Source of the DNA: Pseudophaeobacter arcticus DSM 23566
GTDB lineage: Bacteria > Pseudomonadota > Alphaproteobacteria > Rhodobacterales > Rhodobacteraceae
Assembly: GCF_000473205.1 (NCBI RefSeq)
Contig: NZ_AXBF01000004.1
Coordinates: 186,001-250,000 of the forward strand
Direction: 5' to 3'
Length of the DNA: 64,000 bases
The notes under the pieces were generated by a model, which saw only the letters and a list, made by a program, of their open reading frames with translations, was not told where the DNA came from and did no database searches. Numbering within the stretch: position 1 is the first letter of the stretch; each line of letters starts with the position of its first letter. Below, piece after piece: positions 26,037-34,952 of this stretch. A program made the position numbers and the translations under genes.

Positions 26037-27053
26037 ATGACCCCCAAGACCAAAGCCGCGCTGGCTTTCAGCGCGCCCCTATTGTTGTGCGCAAATGCCG
26101 CCTTTGCTGAGCAAGGTTTCACCTGGGAAGGTGAAATTGAAATTGGCAACGAACAGGTTGTGTCGTCAGATGTGCCTGCCAATGAAATCCGCAACACCTA
26201 TGCCATTATCACCGCCACCGGCACCTATACCTTTGGCAACGGCATGGCGATCTTTTCAACCCTGACCGGTGAAAGCGTCACCGATCCAACCGCAGATCGC
26301 AGCTTTGACGACATGGGGCTCTATGTTGAAGAGCTTGGCTTTAGCTTTGGCATCGGCGAGTCCACCACCGTTGCAATTGGTAAGCTGCACCCGGTTTTTG
26401 GCTCTGCCTGGGATGACACCGCAGGCTTTTTTGGCGGCACGCTTGCCGAAGACTATGAGCTGACAGAACAGCTGGGCCTCCTCGCCGATGTCGAGCTGAA
26501 CGGCGCGGGCACCCTGTCCTTTGGCCTGTTTTTTGCTGATGACACCTCGCTCAGCCGCTCCTGGGGCACCGACCGTGGCCGCAACCGCTCCAATACCGGT
26601 GGCGCGGGCAACACCGGCAAGCTGGACAGCTTTGCCATCCAATGGAATCACGACGTCGACAACACCCGTTTCCATATCGGCGCCCGCCACCTGAGCGCCA
26701 GTGTGGGCGACGTGGATGACGAACAGGGCTTTGTCGCCGGGCTCGGCCATTCCTTTGCTTCTGGTCTGGATGTCTTTGCTGAGGTTGCAAGCTTTAGCAA
26801 TTTTGGCGGCACCGCCGATGACGCAACCTTTGCGACCCTGAATGCAGCCTATGCCATTGGCGACTGGACCCTGTCGGGCACCCTGTCGCAGCGTGACCTG
26901 GACAGTTCCGGCAAAACCGACCTGCACTCGATTGCGCTGGAACGTGAGTTCAGCAACGGCATGGTTCTGGGCGGCGCCCTCGCACAGCAGGACGACAGCG
27001 GCGTGAAAGATACCATTGTTGGTCTCAACCTGGTCATCCCGCTGGGAGGATAA
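26037..27053 (+). CDS. Porin-like outer-membrane beta-barrel protein
   Basis: 338 residues with a signal peptide (MTPKTKAALAFSAPLLLCAN, cleavage after AFA). The rest alternates short amphipathic strands and ends with a strand (DTIVGLNLVIPLGG) that lacks the usual final aromatic residue. It resembles Rhodobacterales porin/OmpA-barrel proteins lying next to imelysin genes. The function is inferred as outer-membrane passage, possibly of iron compounds. It sits 91 nt after the imelysin gene and is followed by a strong terminator. Confidence 0.7.
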   Translation: MTPKTKAALAFSAPLLLCANAAFAEQGFTWEGEIEIGNEQVVSSDVPANEIRNTYAIITATGTYTFGNGMAIFSTLTGESVTDPTADRSFDDMGLYVEELGFSFGIGESTTVAIGKLHPVFGSAWDDTAGFFGGTLAEDYELTEQLGLLADVELNGAGTLSFGLFFADDTSLSRSWGTDRGRNRSNTGGAGNTGKLDSFAIQWNHDVDNTRFHIGARHLSASVGDVDDEQGFVAGLGHSFASGLDVFAEVASFSNFGGTADDATFATLNAAYAIGDWTLSGTLSQRDLDSSGKTDLHSIALEREFSNGMVLGGALAQQDDSGVKDTIVGLNLVIPLGG

Positions 27054-27123
27054 CAGCAAAATTGCAGCTGATCTGACGGGGTGCCCCTTCCCTCGGGACC
27101 AATCGGATTAGCCACAAGCCACA

Positions 27124-27153
27124 ATGGGTCGCAGTTTTGCGGCCCATATTTTT
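27124..27153 (+). terminator. Rho-independent terminator after the porin-like gene
   Basis: ATGGGTCGCA pairs with TGCGGCCCAT (one G-U pair) around a GTTT loop, followed by ATTTTT. It separates hemP-imelysin-porin from the bfd operon. Confidence 0.88.
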
Positions 27154-27168
27154 GGCCGCCCCATTACC

Positions 27169-27183
27169 TGACTGAATTAATCT
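27169..27183. promoter_or_regulatory. Degenerate iron-rhodo-like box upstream of bfd
   Basis: TGACTGAATTAATCT matches TGA-N9-TCA except for the last base and shares GAATTAATC-like bases with the hemP box. It is a weak candidate on its own. Confidence 0.35.
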
Positions 27184-27197
27184 GATTTCTGCCTTGT

Positions 27198-27218
27198 ATT
27201 CTGATTATTTTTGTCGGA
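27198..27218. promoter_or_regulatory. Dyad operator candidate upstream of bfd
   Basis: The sequence ATTCTGAT-N7-GTCGGA matches the reverse complement of the hemP dyad at 19 of 21 positions, both differences being C/T transitions in the left arm. It lies 55 nt before the bfd start. Its presence at two iron loci suggests one regulator. Confidence 0.55.
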
Positions 27219-27272
27219 TATTGCGGCAACTTTCTAGAACCATGGTGCAACACATCCCCAGGGGCCTCTTGC

Positions 27273-27566
27273 ATGATCATCTGCCACTGCACTGCAATCA
27301 CGGACCACGATATCCATGCCGCCATTGACTGGATGCGCAGCGCGGACCCCAAAACCATTATCACCCCAGGGAAAATCTACCACGCGCTTGGCAAAGCGGC
27401 TGATTGTGGCGGATGCATGCCGCTCTTTCTCGACACCATGCGCGACAATGATAAGATGAAGGTACCGGCTGGGCTGCAGAACCTACGCCGCAAAACAACT
27501 CAGGAGAGCACCTATGAAGGGCGACCCCAAAGTCATCGACTACCTCAACAAAGCGCTGCGTCATGA
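27273..27566 (+). CDS. bfd: Bacterioferritin-associated ferredoxin
   Basis: 97 residues. The N-terminal 60 carry the [2Fe-2S] cysteine pattern of Bfd, [14 protein letters not shown] and [10 protein letters not shown]. Bfd reduces ferric iron in bacterioferritin so that it can leave the shell. The last 18 residues overlap the bfr gene in another frame, so the protein is longer than the usual 60-75 residues. bfr follows in the same operon. Confidence 0.9.
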   Translation: MIICHCTAITDHDIHAAIDWMRSADPKTIITPGKIYHALGKAADCGGCMPLFLDTMRDNDKMKVPAGLQNLRRKTTQESTYEGRPQSHRLPQQSAAS

Positions 27567-28002
27567 ACTGACAGCCGTCAGCCAATACTGGCTGCACTAT
27601 CGTCTGCAGGACGACTGGGGGCTGGGAAGCATGGCCAAGAAAAGCCGCGAGGAAAGCATCGAAGAGATGCAGCATGCGGATGATCTGATTGAGCGGATCC
27701 TGTTCCTGGGCGGCCACCCCAACCTGCAAAAGCTGGATCCGCTGCGCATCGGCCAGACCCCCAAGGAAACGCTGGAATGCGATCTCGCCGCCGAAGAAAG
27801 CGCCCGCGCACTGTATAAAGAGGCCCGCGAGGTCTGCAACGAGGCCGGCGATTACGTCACTATGAAGCTGTTTGAAACATTGATGGCAGACGAAGAAGGC
27901 CATATCGACTTCCTCGAAACCCAGCTTGACCTCCACGACCGGATTGGTGCCGAAAACTATGCACAACTCAACGCCACCAAAATGGAAGCGGTTGAAGAGT
28001 AA
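27514..28002 (+). CDS. bfr: Bacterioferritin
   Basis: 162 residues of the four-helix ferritin fold: ferroxidase ligands in [35 protein letters not shown] (Met of IEEMQHAD is the usual haem ligand) and [11 protein letters not shown]. It stores iron in a 24-subunit shell. AGGAGAG precedes the ATG, which lies inside the end of bfd. Its C-terminus overlaps the proposed start of the di-haem protein. Confidence 0.95.
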   Translation: MKGDPKVIDYLNKALRHELTAVSQYWLHYRLQDDWGLGSMAKKSREESIEEMQHADDLIERILFLGGHPNLQKLDPLRIGQTPKETLECDLAAEESARALYKEAREVCNEAGDYVTMKLFETLMADEEGHIDFLETQLDLHDRIGAENYAQLNATKMEAVEE

Positions 28003-29545
28003 GCTCCTTCTGGCTGCCGCATTTGCGGCGGCCTCCCCGGCCTTTGCCCTGGATCCGCCACCTGCGCCGAGCCTCGATTTATCAGCCCTGTCGCTGGGCG
28101 ACCCGCACCTGACCATCCAGCCCCGCAGCGCCGCAGAACGGGCCCGGGTGGCCAAGGTCACGGCAGCGACGCAGGATTTCACCAGCCCCGAAATGTTCGA
28201 GGACAACCCTGCCGGCAGCGCCACTGTCCCGGCGCGCCGCGATGACGAGGCCTTTTCGCAGCACAGCGCCAATCTCACGTTTGAGCAGGAGCTGGAGTTC
28301 AAGCTCGGCAATGGGTTGTTCAAAAAGATCTGGGTGTTCGCACCTGCCTCCACCCTGGCCTCCGATGGGTTGGGGCCACTGTATAATGCGCGCAGCTGCC
28401 AGCGCTGCCACATCAAGGATGGGCGCGGCGCGGTTCCCAAGGGTCCTGACTATCGCTCGGCCTCGATGTTTTTGCGCGTTTCCATCCCCGGCGAGACGCC
28501 ACAGAATCTAAAAGCCGTAACAGATTACATCGGCTCCGCCCCTGACCCCAACTATGGTGGCCAGCTGCAGGATTTTTCCCCGCCCGGCATCGCGCCGGAA
28601 TACCGGCTTGGGGTGGACTACGCCACACAGATCGTCCCACTGGCTGGCGGCGAAACTGCCGAGCTGCGCCTCCCCAGCTATACCACCGCAGAGCTGGGCT
28701 ATGGCCCGCTGCACCCCAAGGCCGTGCTATCGCCCCGGATGGCACCGCCAATGATTGGTCTGGGGTTGCTGGAGGCGATCTCGACAGCGGATATTCTGGC
28801 CAATGTCGATGAAGACGACAGCGATGGCGACGGCATATCCGGACGCGCCAACCTGGGCTGGTCGCGTGAGTATCAGCAGATCATGCTGGGGCGCTTTGGC
28901 TATAAGGCGGGCATGCCAACCCTGCACCAGCAATCGGCAGCGGCCTTTTCCGGCGATATCGGCATCTCAACGCCGCTGTTTCCCCAGCCTGCGGGTGATT
29001 GTACCGCCGCGCAAAGCCCCTGTCTGACTGCCCCGCATGGCGATGGCGACATCCGTGGCACCGAAATTGACCAGGCCAATATGGATCTGGTGACCTTTTA
29101 TTCCCGCAACCTGGCCGTACCTGCGCGCCGCGACAGCGGTGACCCCCAGGTGCTGCGCGGCAAGGAGCTGTTCTACGCCAGCGGCTGCACCAGCTGCCAC
29201 ACGCCCAAATTTGTCACCCAGCGGTTGGCGGACCGGCCCGAGAACAGCTTTCAGCTGATCTGGCCCTATAGCGACCTGCTGTTGCATGACATGGGCGAGG
29301 GCCTCGCCGATGATCGCCCCGAAGGGCGCGCCACGGGGCGCGAGTGGCGCACCGCGCCGCTTTGGGGGATTGGGCTGACCAAGCAGGTGAACCCCGATGC
29401 AACCTATCTGCACGATGGCCGCGCCCGCAGCCTGCTGGAAGCCATTCTCTGGCATGGTGGCGAAGCGAAACCTGCCCGCGACCAGGTTATCTCGATGTCG
29501 CCCGATGACCGCGCCACCCTCATTCGTTTTTTGGAGAGCCTGTAA
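27992..29545 (+). CDS. Di-haem oxidoreductase, DUF1111/COG3488 family
   Basis: 517 residues with a signal peptide ([18 protein letters not shown]) and two c-type haem motifs, CQRCH and CTSCH. The region around ISGRANLGW and the second haem site match the DUF1111 thiol-oxidoreductase-like family related to MauG/CcpA peroxidases. It acts in the periplasm; its electron partner is unknown. The likely start is TTG 27992, overlapping the bfr stop, with GGAAG upstream. An in-frame ATG at 27959 would shift the signal peptide. Confidence 0.85.
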   Translation: MKSKLLLAAAFAAASPAFALDPPPAPSLDLSALSLGDPHLTIQPRSAAERARVAKVTAATQDFTSPEMFEDNPAGSATVPARRDDEAFSQHSANLTFEQELEFKLGNGLFKKIWVFAPASTLASDGLGPLYNARSCQRCHIKDGRGAVPKGPDYRSASMFLRVSIPGETPQNLKAVTDYIGSAPDPNYGGQLQDFSPPGIAPEYRLGVDYATQIVPLAGGETAELRLPSYTTAELGYGPLHPKAVLSPRMAPPMIGLGLLEAISTADILANVDEDDSDGDGISGRANLGWSREYQQIMLGRFGYKAGMPTLHQQSAAAFSGDIGISTPLFPQPAGDCTAAQSPCLTAPHGDGDIRGTEIDQANMDLVTFYSRNLAVPARRDSGDPQVLRGKELFYASGCTSCHTPKFVTQRLADRPENSFQLIWPYSDLLLHDMGEGLADDRPEGRATGREWRTAPLWGIGLTKQVNPDATYLHDGRARSLLEAILWHGGEAKPARDQVISMSPDDRATLIRFLESL

Positions 29546-29546
29546 T

Positions 29547-30551
29547 TTGAAACATCTTCTGTTTGCGCTGGCCGCCAGCGTCGCCGTCATGACCACACCA
29601 GCGCGCGCCGATATGGTGGATGAAATCCTCGACGGTCAGATCCTGCCCGCCATGCAGGCCCTGGTCGACAGCAGCCAGGATCTGGCTGAAACCGCCGGTC
29701 GCATTTGCCAGCCCGATGCCGCCCCACTGCAAAATGCCTACAGCCAGGCCTTTGACGATTGGACCCGGGTCAGCCACCTGCGCTTTGGCCCCACTGAAAC
29801 AGACAATCGCGCCTTTGCCCTGGCCTTTTGGCCTGACAGTCGCGGCAAGACGCCAAAAACCCTGGCCAATCACCTGCGCGCTGCCGATCCCGCCCTGCTG
29901 ACGCCGCAGGGTTTTGCCCAGTCCTCGATCGCCGGGCGCGGGTTCTACGCGCTGGAATTCATGCTCTACGACCCCAAGTTTGCCAATGCCGAACCACAGG
30001 ACTACAGCTGCGCCCTGATCGCCGCGATGGCCCGTGATATTGCCACAACGGCCGAGGCCATTCAGCAGGACTGGCAGCACTCCTATGCCGCGCAGATGCG
30101 CAATGCCACCGGGCGCTATCACGATAAAACCGAGGTCAAGCAAGAGCTTTTTAAATCGCTGAACACAGGCCTGCAGATGCTGGCAGACATGCGATTGGGC
30201 CGCCCCTTGGGCAGCTTTGACAAACCCCGCCCCAAACGCGCCGAGGCCTGGCGCTCAGCCCGCAGCCAGCACCATATTGTCCTGGCCCTGCAAGCCCTGC
30301 ACCCTCTGGCCATCGCCTTGGCGCAGGGAGATGAGGATCTGGTGGCGCAACTGGAAGCCGCCTTTCAAAAGCCAATCCTGCGCGCCCTGCGCCTGGAAGA
30401 TCCCAGCCTCGCAGGGGTTGCAGATCCGGCCAAGCGGTTCCGCATCGAGGCACTGCAGCAAGAGATCAACGATCTGCGGGCGCTGATTGAGAGCGATCTG
30501 GGCCCCTCGCTGGGGGTTCTGGCCGGGTTCAACGCGCTGGACGGCGACTGA
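29547..30551 (+). CDS. Imelysin-family protein (COG3489-like, second copy)
   Basis: 334 residues with a signal peptide (LKHLLFALAASVAVMTTP, cleavage after ARA). Imelysin features include FDDWTRVSHLRFGP, the GFYALEFMLYD variant of the GxHxxE motif with Tyr in place of His, and C-terminal helices. It likely works with the di-haem protein upstream. The start is TTG 29547 immediately after the upstream stop, with GGAG 11 nt before. The altered motif suggests a different metal mode from the first imelysin. Confidence 0.83.
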   Translation: MKHLLFALAASVAVMTTPARADMVDEILDGQILPAMQALVDSSQDLAETAGRICQPDAAPLQNAYSQAFDDWTRVSHLRFGPTETDNRAFALAFWPDSRGKTPKTLANHLRAADPALLTPQGFAQSSIAGRGFYALEFMLYDPKFANAEPQDYSCALIAAMARDIATTAEAIQQDWQHSYAAQMRNATGRYHDKTEVKQELFKSLNTGLQMLADMRLGRPLGSFDKPRPKRAEAWRSARSQHHIVLALQALHPLAIALAQGDEDLVAQLEAAFQKPILRALRLEDPSLAGVADPAKRFRIEALQQEINDLRALIESDLGPSLGVLAGFNALDGD

Positions 30552-30602
30552 CGCACGCCTCAAAGAAAACACAGCACAGCCCCCTGACAGCAAGGACAGC
30601 AC

Positions 30603-31688
30603 ATGACCTCTCGACGCGGTTTTATCGCCGGCCTTTTGGCCACCAGCCTGGCCCCTGCCCCCAGCTGGGCTGACCTTGGCGGCCCGGCCTTTCTGGCGGC
30701 TGCCAAAGATCACGGCGGGCGCTACCTGCTGGCAGGCCTGTCCGACACCGGGGCGATCCGCTTTACCTGTCCGCTGCCGGGGCGCGGCCATGCCGCCGCT
30801 GCCCACCCCCATCGCCCCGAGGCCGTTGCCTTTGCCCGCCGTCCCGGTCGCTTTGCCGACGTCATAGACTGCCGGGATGGGACACATCTTGCCCGTCTGG
30901 AGCCTCCACAGGGGCATCACTTTTATGGCCATGGCTTGTTCTCCCGGGATGGCAGCCGCCTGTTCACCACCGAAAACGACTATGAGACTGGCCGTGGCGT
31001 GATCGGCCTTTGGGAGGTCACACAGGCCTATCGCCGCATTGGCAGCTTTGGCTCCGGCGGGATTGGCCCCCATGACATGCTGCTGCGCCACAGCCCGCGC
31101 GGTGACCAGCTGGCCATTGCCAACGGCGGGATTGAAACCCACCCCGACAGCGGCCGGGCCAAGCTGAACCTGCCGCAGATGCGCCCGAACCTCAGCCTGC
31201 TGTCCCTGGAGGGCGAGGTGCTGGACGTGATGGAACTGGATTGGGATTTGCACCTGAACTCGATCCGTCACCTTGCCCTGTCATCGCAAGGGACCCTGGG
31301 CTTTGCCATGCAATGGCAGGGGGATCCGGGTGCAGACCTGCCGCTGCTGGGGCTGTATCAGCCCGGCGCCGCACCGCAGCTATTGGCAGAGGGCGACCCC
31401 CGGCTGCGCAATATGCGCGGCTATGGCGGCTCGGTCGCCTTTGCCGCCGACGACCAATCCATCGCGGTTTCCTCTCCCAGGGGCGGGATGGTGCAGGTGC
31501 TGGACACCAGCAATGGTGAAATCATCCGCGAACATGCGCTGCAGGACGTCTGCGGCCTGGCCACCGCCAGCAATGGGCTGATCGCCAGCACCGGGCTGGG
31601 CCAGATTTTGGCTCTGACAGGGGGCGCAGCAAAACCGCTGGGGCGTCACGATCTGGCCTGGGACAACCACCTTATCCGTCTGGCCTGA
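30603..31688 (+). CDS. DUF1513 (COG3490) exported protein
   Basis: 361 residues beginning MTSRRGFIAGLLATSLAPAP, a twin-arginine signal. The mature part is a beta-propeller-like repeat with LFTTENDYETGRGVIGLWE, GGIGPHDMLL and IAVSSPRGGMVQVLD. It is the regular fourth member of the imelysin/di-haem/imelysin/DUF1513 set. The Tat signal suggests folding or cofactor loading in the cytosol. Function unknown. Confidence 0.83.
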   Translation: MTSRRGFIAGLLATSLAPAPSWADLGGPAFLAAAKDHGGRYLLAGLSDTGAIRFTCPLPGRGHAAAAHPHRPEAVAFARRPGRFADVIDCRDGTHLARLEPPQGHHFYGHGLFSRDGSRLFTTENDYETGRGVIGLWEVTQAYRRIGSFGSGGIGPHDMLLRHSPRGDQLAIANGGIETHPDSGRAKLNLPQMRPNLSLLSLEGEVLDVMELDWDLHLNSIRHLALSSQGTLGFAMQWQGDPGADLPLLGLYQPGAAPQLLAEGDPRLRNMRGYGGSVAFAADDQSIAVSSPRGGMVQVLDTSNGEIIREHALQDVCGLATASNGLIASTGLGQILALTGGAAKPLGRHDLAWDNHLIRLA

Positions 31689-31821
31689 CTGGCGCCAACT
31701 GCCCCAAAGGGGGGAAACCCCCGTGCAGGTTTTCGATATTATACTTACCGCAAGTAAAACGAAAACAAATGGTGACAAAACTCGTATGATCCGATAGGCA
31801 TTCCCACAAAAGGGAAAGCCC

Positions 31822-32634
31822 ATGGATGCCACGACTCGCCACGACAAGATCCTGAACTTGCTGCACAGCCAGGAGCGCGTAGAGGTAGAGGACCTCGCGG
31901 CGCGCTTTGGGGTATCCCTGCAGACGGTGCGCACCGACCTGCGGGATCTGTCTGCGCGCGGGGTGTTGTCGCGGGTGCATGGCGGCGCAGTGCGGATCAG
32001 CTCTGCCGCCAATCGCGCCTATGCCGACCGACGCAAGCAGAACGCCACGGCCAAACAGACCATGGCAGCCCTGCTGGCCGAATTCATCCCCGACAACTGC
32101 TCGCTGGCGATCAATATCGGCACCTCGACCGAACAGGCCGCGCGCGCCCTGGAAAACCATCGCGGGCTTACCATACTTTCCAATAATATCAATATTATCA
32201 ACCTGATGATGGGTGGAGAGGCAAAGGAGCTGATCCTGGTTGGCGGCACCGTCCGGCAAAGCGACGGGGCAATCATTGGCGAAGATGCGGTTGAATTCAT
32301 CTCTCGTTACAAGGTGGATTATGCCATCATCGGCGCCTCGGCGCTGGATGAGGACGGCGCCGTGCTGGACCACGATGCCCGCGAAGTCTCTGTTGCCCGC
32401 GCCATCCTTAAAAACGCACGGAGCAAAATCCTGCTCTGTGACAGCAGCAAGTTTGCCCGCTCCGCCCCGGTGCGGATCTGCGGCCTGCCGGATCTGGATG
32501 TGGTTATCACCGATCAACGGCCCCCCACCCCCTTCTGCGAGGCCGCCCATGCGGCAGGCACCCGCATCCTGTGCACAGATTCGGACGGGATCAAAAACGA
32601 AAGCAGCGAAAATGACCGAGCCCAAAATGACTGA
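31822..32634 (+). CDS. glpR: DeoR-family regulator of glycerol-3-phosphate use
   Basis: 270 residues: N-terminal DeoR HTH (RHDKILNLLHSQERVEVEDLA; VSLQTVRTDLRDLSARGVLSRVHGG) and a C-terminal sugar-phosphate sensor domain (INIGTSTEQAARAL, ILVGGTVRQSDGAIIGEDAVEF). The overlap with glpD fits GlpR, a repressor released by glycerol-3-phosphate. AAAGGGAAA precedes the ATG. Its last codons run through the repeated glpD start region. Confidence 0.87.
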   Translation: MDATTRHDKILNLLHSQERVEVEDLAARFGVSLQTVRTDLRDLSARGVLSRVHGGAVRISSAANRAYADRRKQNATAKQTMAALLAEFIPDNCSLAINIGTSTEQAARALENHRGLTILSNNINIINLMMGGEAKELILVGGTVRQSDGAIIGEDAVEFISRYKVDYAIIGASALDEDGAVLDHDAREVSVARAILKNARSKILLCDSSKFARSAPVRICGLPDLDVVITDQRPPTPFCEAAHAAGTRILCTDSDGIKNESSENDRAQND

Positions 32635-32641
32635 GCCCAAA
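32612..32641 (+). repeat. 15-nt tandem repeat duplicating the glpD start
   Basis: ATGACCGAGCCCAAA is followed by ATGACTGAGCCCAAA, differing at one base. Each copy carries an in-frame glpD ATG, and the same bases encode the end of GlpR in another frame. Confidence 0.85.
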
Positions 32642-34192
32642 ATCACCGATCTCTTTATCATTGGCGGCGGCATCAATGGCTGCGGTATCGCCCGTGACGC
32701 CGCCGGGCGCGGCCTGTCGGTCACCCTGGCCGAGATGAACGACCTGGCCTCGGCGACCTCTTCCGCCTCGACCAAGCTGTTTCACGGCGGCCTGCGATAC
32801 CTGGAGTATTTTGAATTCCGGCTGGTGCGCGAGGCCCTGATCGAACGTGAAGTGCTGCTAAAGGCAATGCCGCATATTTCCTGGCCGATGCGCTTTGTGC
32901 TGCCCTTCCACAAGGATATGCGGTTTGACAACGACACGCCGACGTCAAAACTGCTGACCACCTTTATGCCCTGGATGAAGGGGCGGCGCCCGGCCTGGCT
33001 GATCCGTCTGGGGCTGTTTTTATACGATTCCCTTGGCAAGCGTGGCATCCTGCCGGGCACCAGCACGGTGGATCTGACCACCGATGTGGCGGGCCGCCCG
33101 TTGAAGTCGAAATTCAAAAAGGCCTTTGAATATTCCGATTGCTGGGTCGAAGACGCCCGGCTGGTGGTGCTCAACGCCCGCGACGCGCAGGCCCGTGGGG
33201 CCAATATCATGACCCGCACCGAGGTCCTGGGCGCAGAACGCCGCGCCGATCACTGGGTCATCACCGTCAAGGATCACGCCAGCGGCGAAACCACCGAACA
33301 TCACGCCAAGATGCTGGTCAATGCAGGCGGGCCATGGGTGGCGGATCTGCTGCGTCGGACCCTGGGGCAAAACAGCCGCGAGACGGTCCGTCTGGTGCGT
33401 GGCAGCCATATCGTGGTGCCAAAACTGTTTGACCACGGGCGCTGCTATTTCTTTCAGGGCACCGATGGCCGGATTATCTTTGCCATCCCCTATGAAGAAG
33501 ACTTCACCCTGATCGGCACCACCGATGCCGACCATCCGGACCCACAGACCGCGCCGGAATGCACGCCGCAAGAGCGGGATTACCTGATTGATTTTGCGTC
33601 ACAATACTTTGAAAAACCACTAAGCCGCGATGATGTGGTCTGGACCTACTCGGGGGTGCGGCCGCTGTATGATGACGGGGCCAGCTCAGCCACGGCGGCG
33701 ACGCGCGAATATGTGCTGACGCTGGATCAGGCGCAGGCGCCGCTGCTCAATGTCTTTGGCGGCAAGATCACCACCTACCGCAAACTGGCCGAGGCCGCCC
33801 TGGCCAAGATTGGCGAGGCCCTGCCGGGGCTCCCTGGCAACTGGACCGTCGGTGTGGCGATGCCTGGTGGCGATTTTCCGGTCGCGGATGTGGCCAGGCT
33901 GACGGCCAAACTGGCCAGCGATTATCCCTTCCTGTCCGCCTATGCCAGCCGACGGCTGATGCGCGCCTATGGGCTGGAGGCCTGGGAGGTTCTGGGGGAT
34001 GCCAAAACCGCGCAGGATCTGGGCCAGGATTTTGGCGCAACCATCACCGCCCAAGAGCTGGACTGGGTGATCAAAAACGAATGGGTGCGCACAGGCGAAG
34101 ACTTCCTGCTGCGCCGCACCAAGCTAAACCTGCGGCTGGATGCAGATCAGCGCGCAGCGGTGGACACCTATATCCGCAACAAACTGGCCTAA
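32612..34192 (+). CDS. glpD: Glycerol-3-phosphate dehydrogenase (FAD, aerobic)
   Basis: 526 residues with the FAD motif IIGGGINGCGIARDAAGRG, the signature FHGGLRYLEYFEF and IFAIPYEEDFTLIGTTD, and the C-terminal helical cap. It oxidises glycerol-3-phosphate to dihydroxyacetone phosphate at the inner membrane and feeds electrons to ubiquinone. Two in-frame ATGs (32612 and 32627) lie in a 15-nt direct repeat; I use the first. Overlaps glpR by 23 nt. glpF and glpK are not in this window. Confidence 0.93.
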   Translation: MTEPKMTEPKITDLFIIGGGINGCGIARDAAGRGLSVTLAEMNDLASATSSASTKLFHGGLRYLEYFEFRLVREALIEREVLLKAMPHISWPMRFVLPFHKDMRFDNDTPTSKLLTTFMPWMKGRRPAWLIRLGLFLYDSLGKRGILPGTSTVDLTTDVAGRPLKSKFKKAFEYSDCWVEDARLVVLNARDAQARGANIMTRTEVLGAERRADHWVITVKDHASGETTEHHAKMLVNAGGPWVADLLRRTLGQNSRETVRLVRGSHIVVPKLFDHGRCYFFQGTDGRIIFAIPYEEDFTLIGTTDADHPDPQTAPECTPQERDYLIDFASQYFEKPLSRDDVVWTYSGVRPLYDDGASSATAATREYVLTLDQAQAPLLNVFGGKITTYRKLAEAALAKIGEALPGLPGNWTVGVAMPGGDFPVADVARLTAKLASDYPFLSAYASRRLMRAYGLEAWEVLGDAKTAQDLGQDFGATITAQELDWVIKNEWVRTGEDFLLRRTKLNLRLDADQRAAVDTYIRNKLA

Positions 34193-34218
34193 CCGCCGCA
34201 ACCACACCAATTGACGAT

Positions 34219-34246
34219 ATCAGCCCAGAGCAGGCTCCGGGCTGAT
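34219..34246. terminator. Hairpin between convergent glpD and cobO
   Basis: ATCAGCCC pairs with GGGCTGAT around a 12-nt loop. No T-run follows on either strand, so it is a weak bidirectional terminator candidate. Confidence 0.4.
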
Positions 34247-34252
34247 ACGCGC

Positions 34253-34888
34253 TTAAAACTCCACGCCTTTTTGTGCCTTAACACCGGCGCGGAAGGGGTG
34301 TTTGATCTGACCCATCTCGGTGACCAGATCGGCAATCTCGATCAGCTCTTCCTTGGCGTTGCGCCCGGTCAGAACCACATGAGTCATCGGTGGTTTTTCT
34401 TCCACCAGGAACTCCAGCACCTCTTCCAGGTTCAGGTAATCATAGCGCAGGGCGATGTTGATCTCATCCAACAGCACCATGGTATTGCGCTCATCGCGGA
34501 TCATCTCCTTGGCTTTTTCCCAACCCTTTTGGGCCGCAGCAATGTCGCGTTCCTTATCCTGGGTTTCCCAGGTGAAGCCCTCGCCCATGGCGTAGAATTG
34601 GCACAGATCGCTAAAGTTCTCTTCGATCAATGTGCGCTCGCCGGTCTGCCAGGCCCCCTTGATGAACTGCACCACCGCCGAGGGCATCCCATGGGCAATA
34701 CAGCGCATGATCATGCCGAATCCCGAGCTGGATTTGCCCTTGCCGGGACCGGTGTGGACAATGATCAGCCCCTTTTCCCCATCCTTGGTTTTCATCATGC
34801 GATCACGCGCGGCCTTCTTCTTGGCCATCTTGGAGGCGTGACGTGCCGCTTCCTCTTCTGAAATGCCGGTTTCGGACTTCTCACTCAC
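34253..34888 (-). CDS. cobO: Cob(I)yrinic acid a,c-diamide adenosyltransferase
   Basis: 211 residues with the P-loop IVHTGPGKGKSSSGFG and the family motifs FIKGAWQTGE, GEGFTWETQDKERD and VLLDEINIALRYDY. It transfers the adenosyl group of ATP to cob(I)yrinic acid a,c-diamide. The GTG at 34888 has AGGAG upstream and is preferred to an ATG at 34924. It is divergent from the riboswitch-led operon, so the riboswitch at 34953 does not lie in its mRNA. Confidence 0.93.
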   Translation of the reverse strand: MSEKSETGISEEEAARHASKMAKKKAARDRMMKTKDGEKGLIIVHTGPGKGKSSSGFGMIMRCIAHGMPSAVVQFIKGAWQTGERTLIEENFSDLCQFYAMGEGFTWETQDKERDIAAAQKGWEKAKEMIRDERNTMVLLDEINIALRYDYLNLEEVLEFLVEEKPPMTHVVLTGRNAKEELIEIADLVTEMGQIKHPFRAGVKAQKGVEF

Positions 34889-34952
34889 GGGGTTCACTCC
34901 TGCTGTTTGCCCAAGTCTTGACAAGGAAGGCCTCGATAGCGCAAGGGGTTTT

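Noticed and set aside
31709..31722. GGGGG-AAA-CCCCC stem after the DUF1513 gene as a terminator
   Set aside because: The stem is short, the loop tight and no T-run follows directly, so I do not call it.
32240..32611. Upstream extension of glpD to 650 residues
   Set aside because: The extra 124 residues lie inside glpR in another frame; the FAD motif begins shortly after 32612.
34253..34888. cobO as a target of cobalamin riboswitch 1
   Set aside because: The riboswitch is oriented on the plus strand and lies upstream of, and divergent from, cobO, so it is not in the cobO mRNA.
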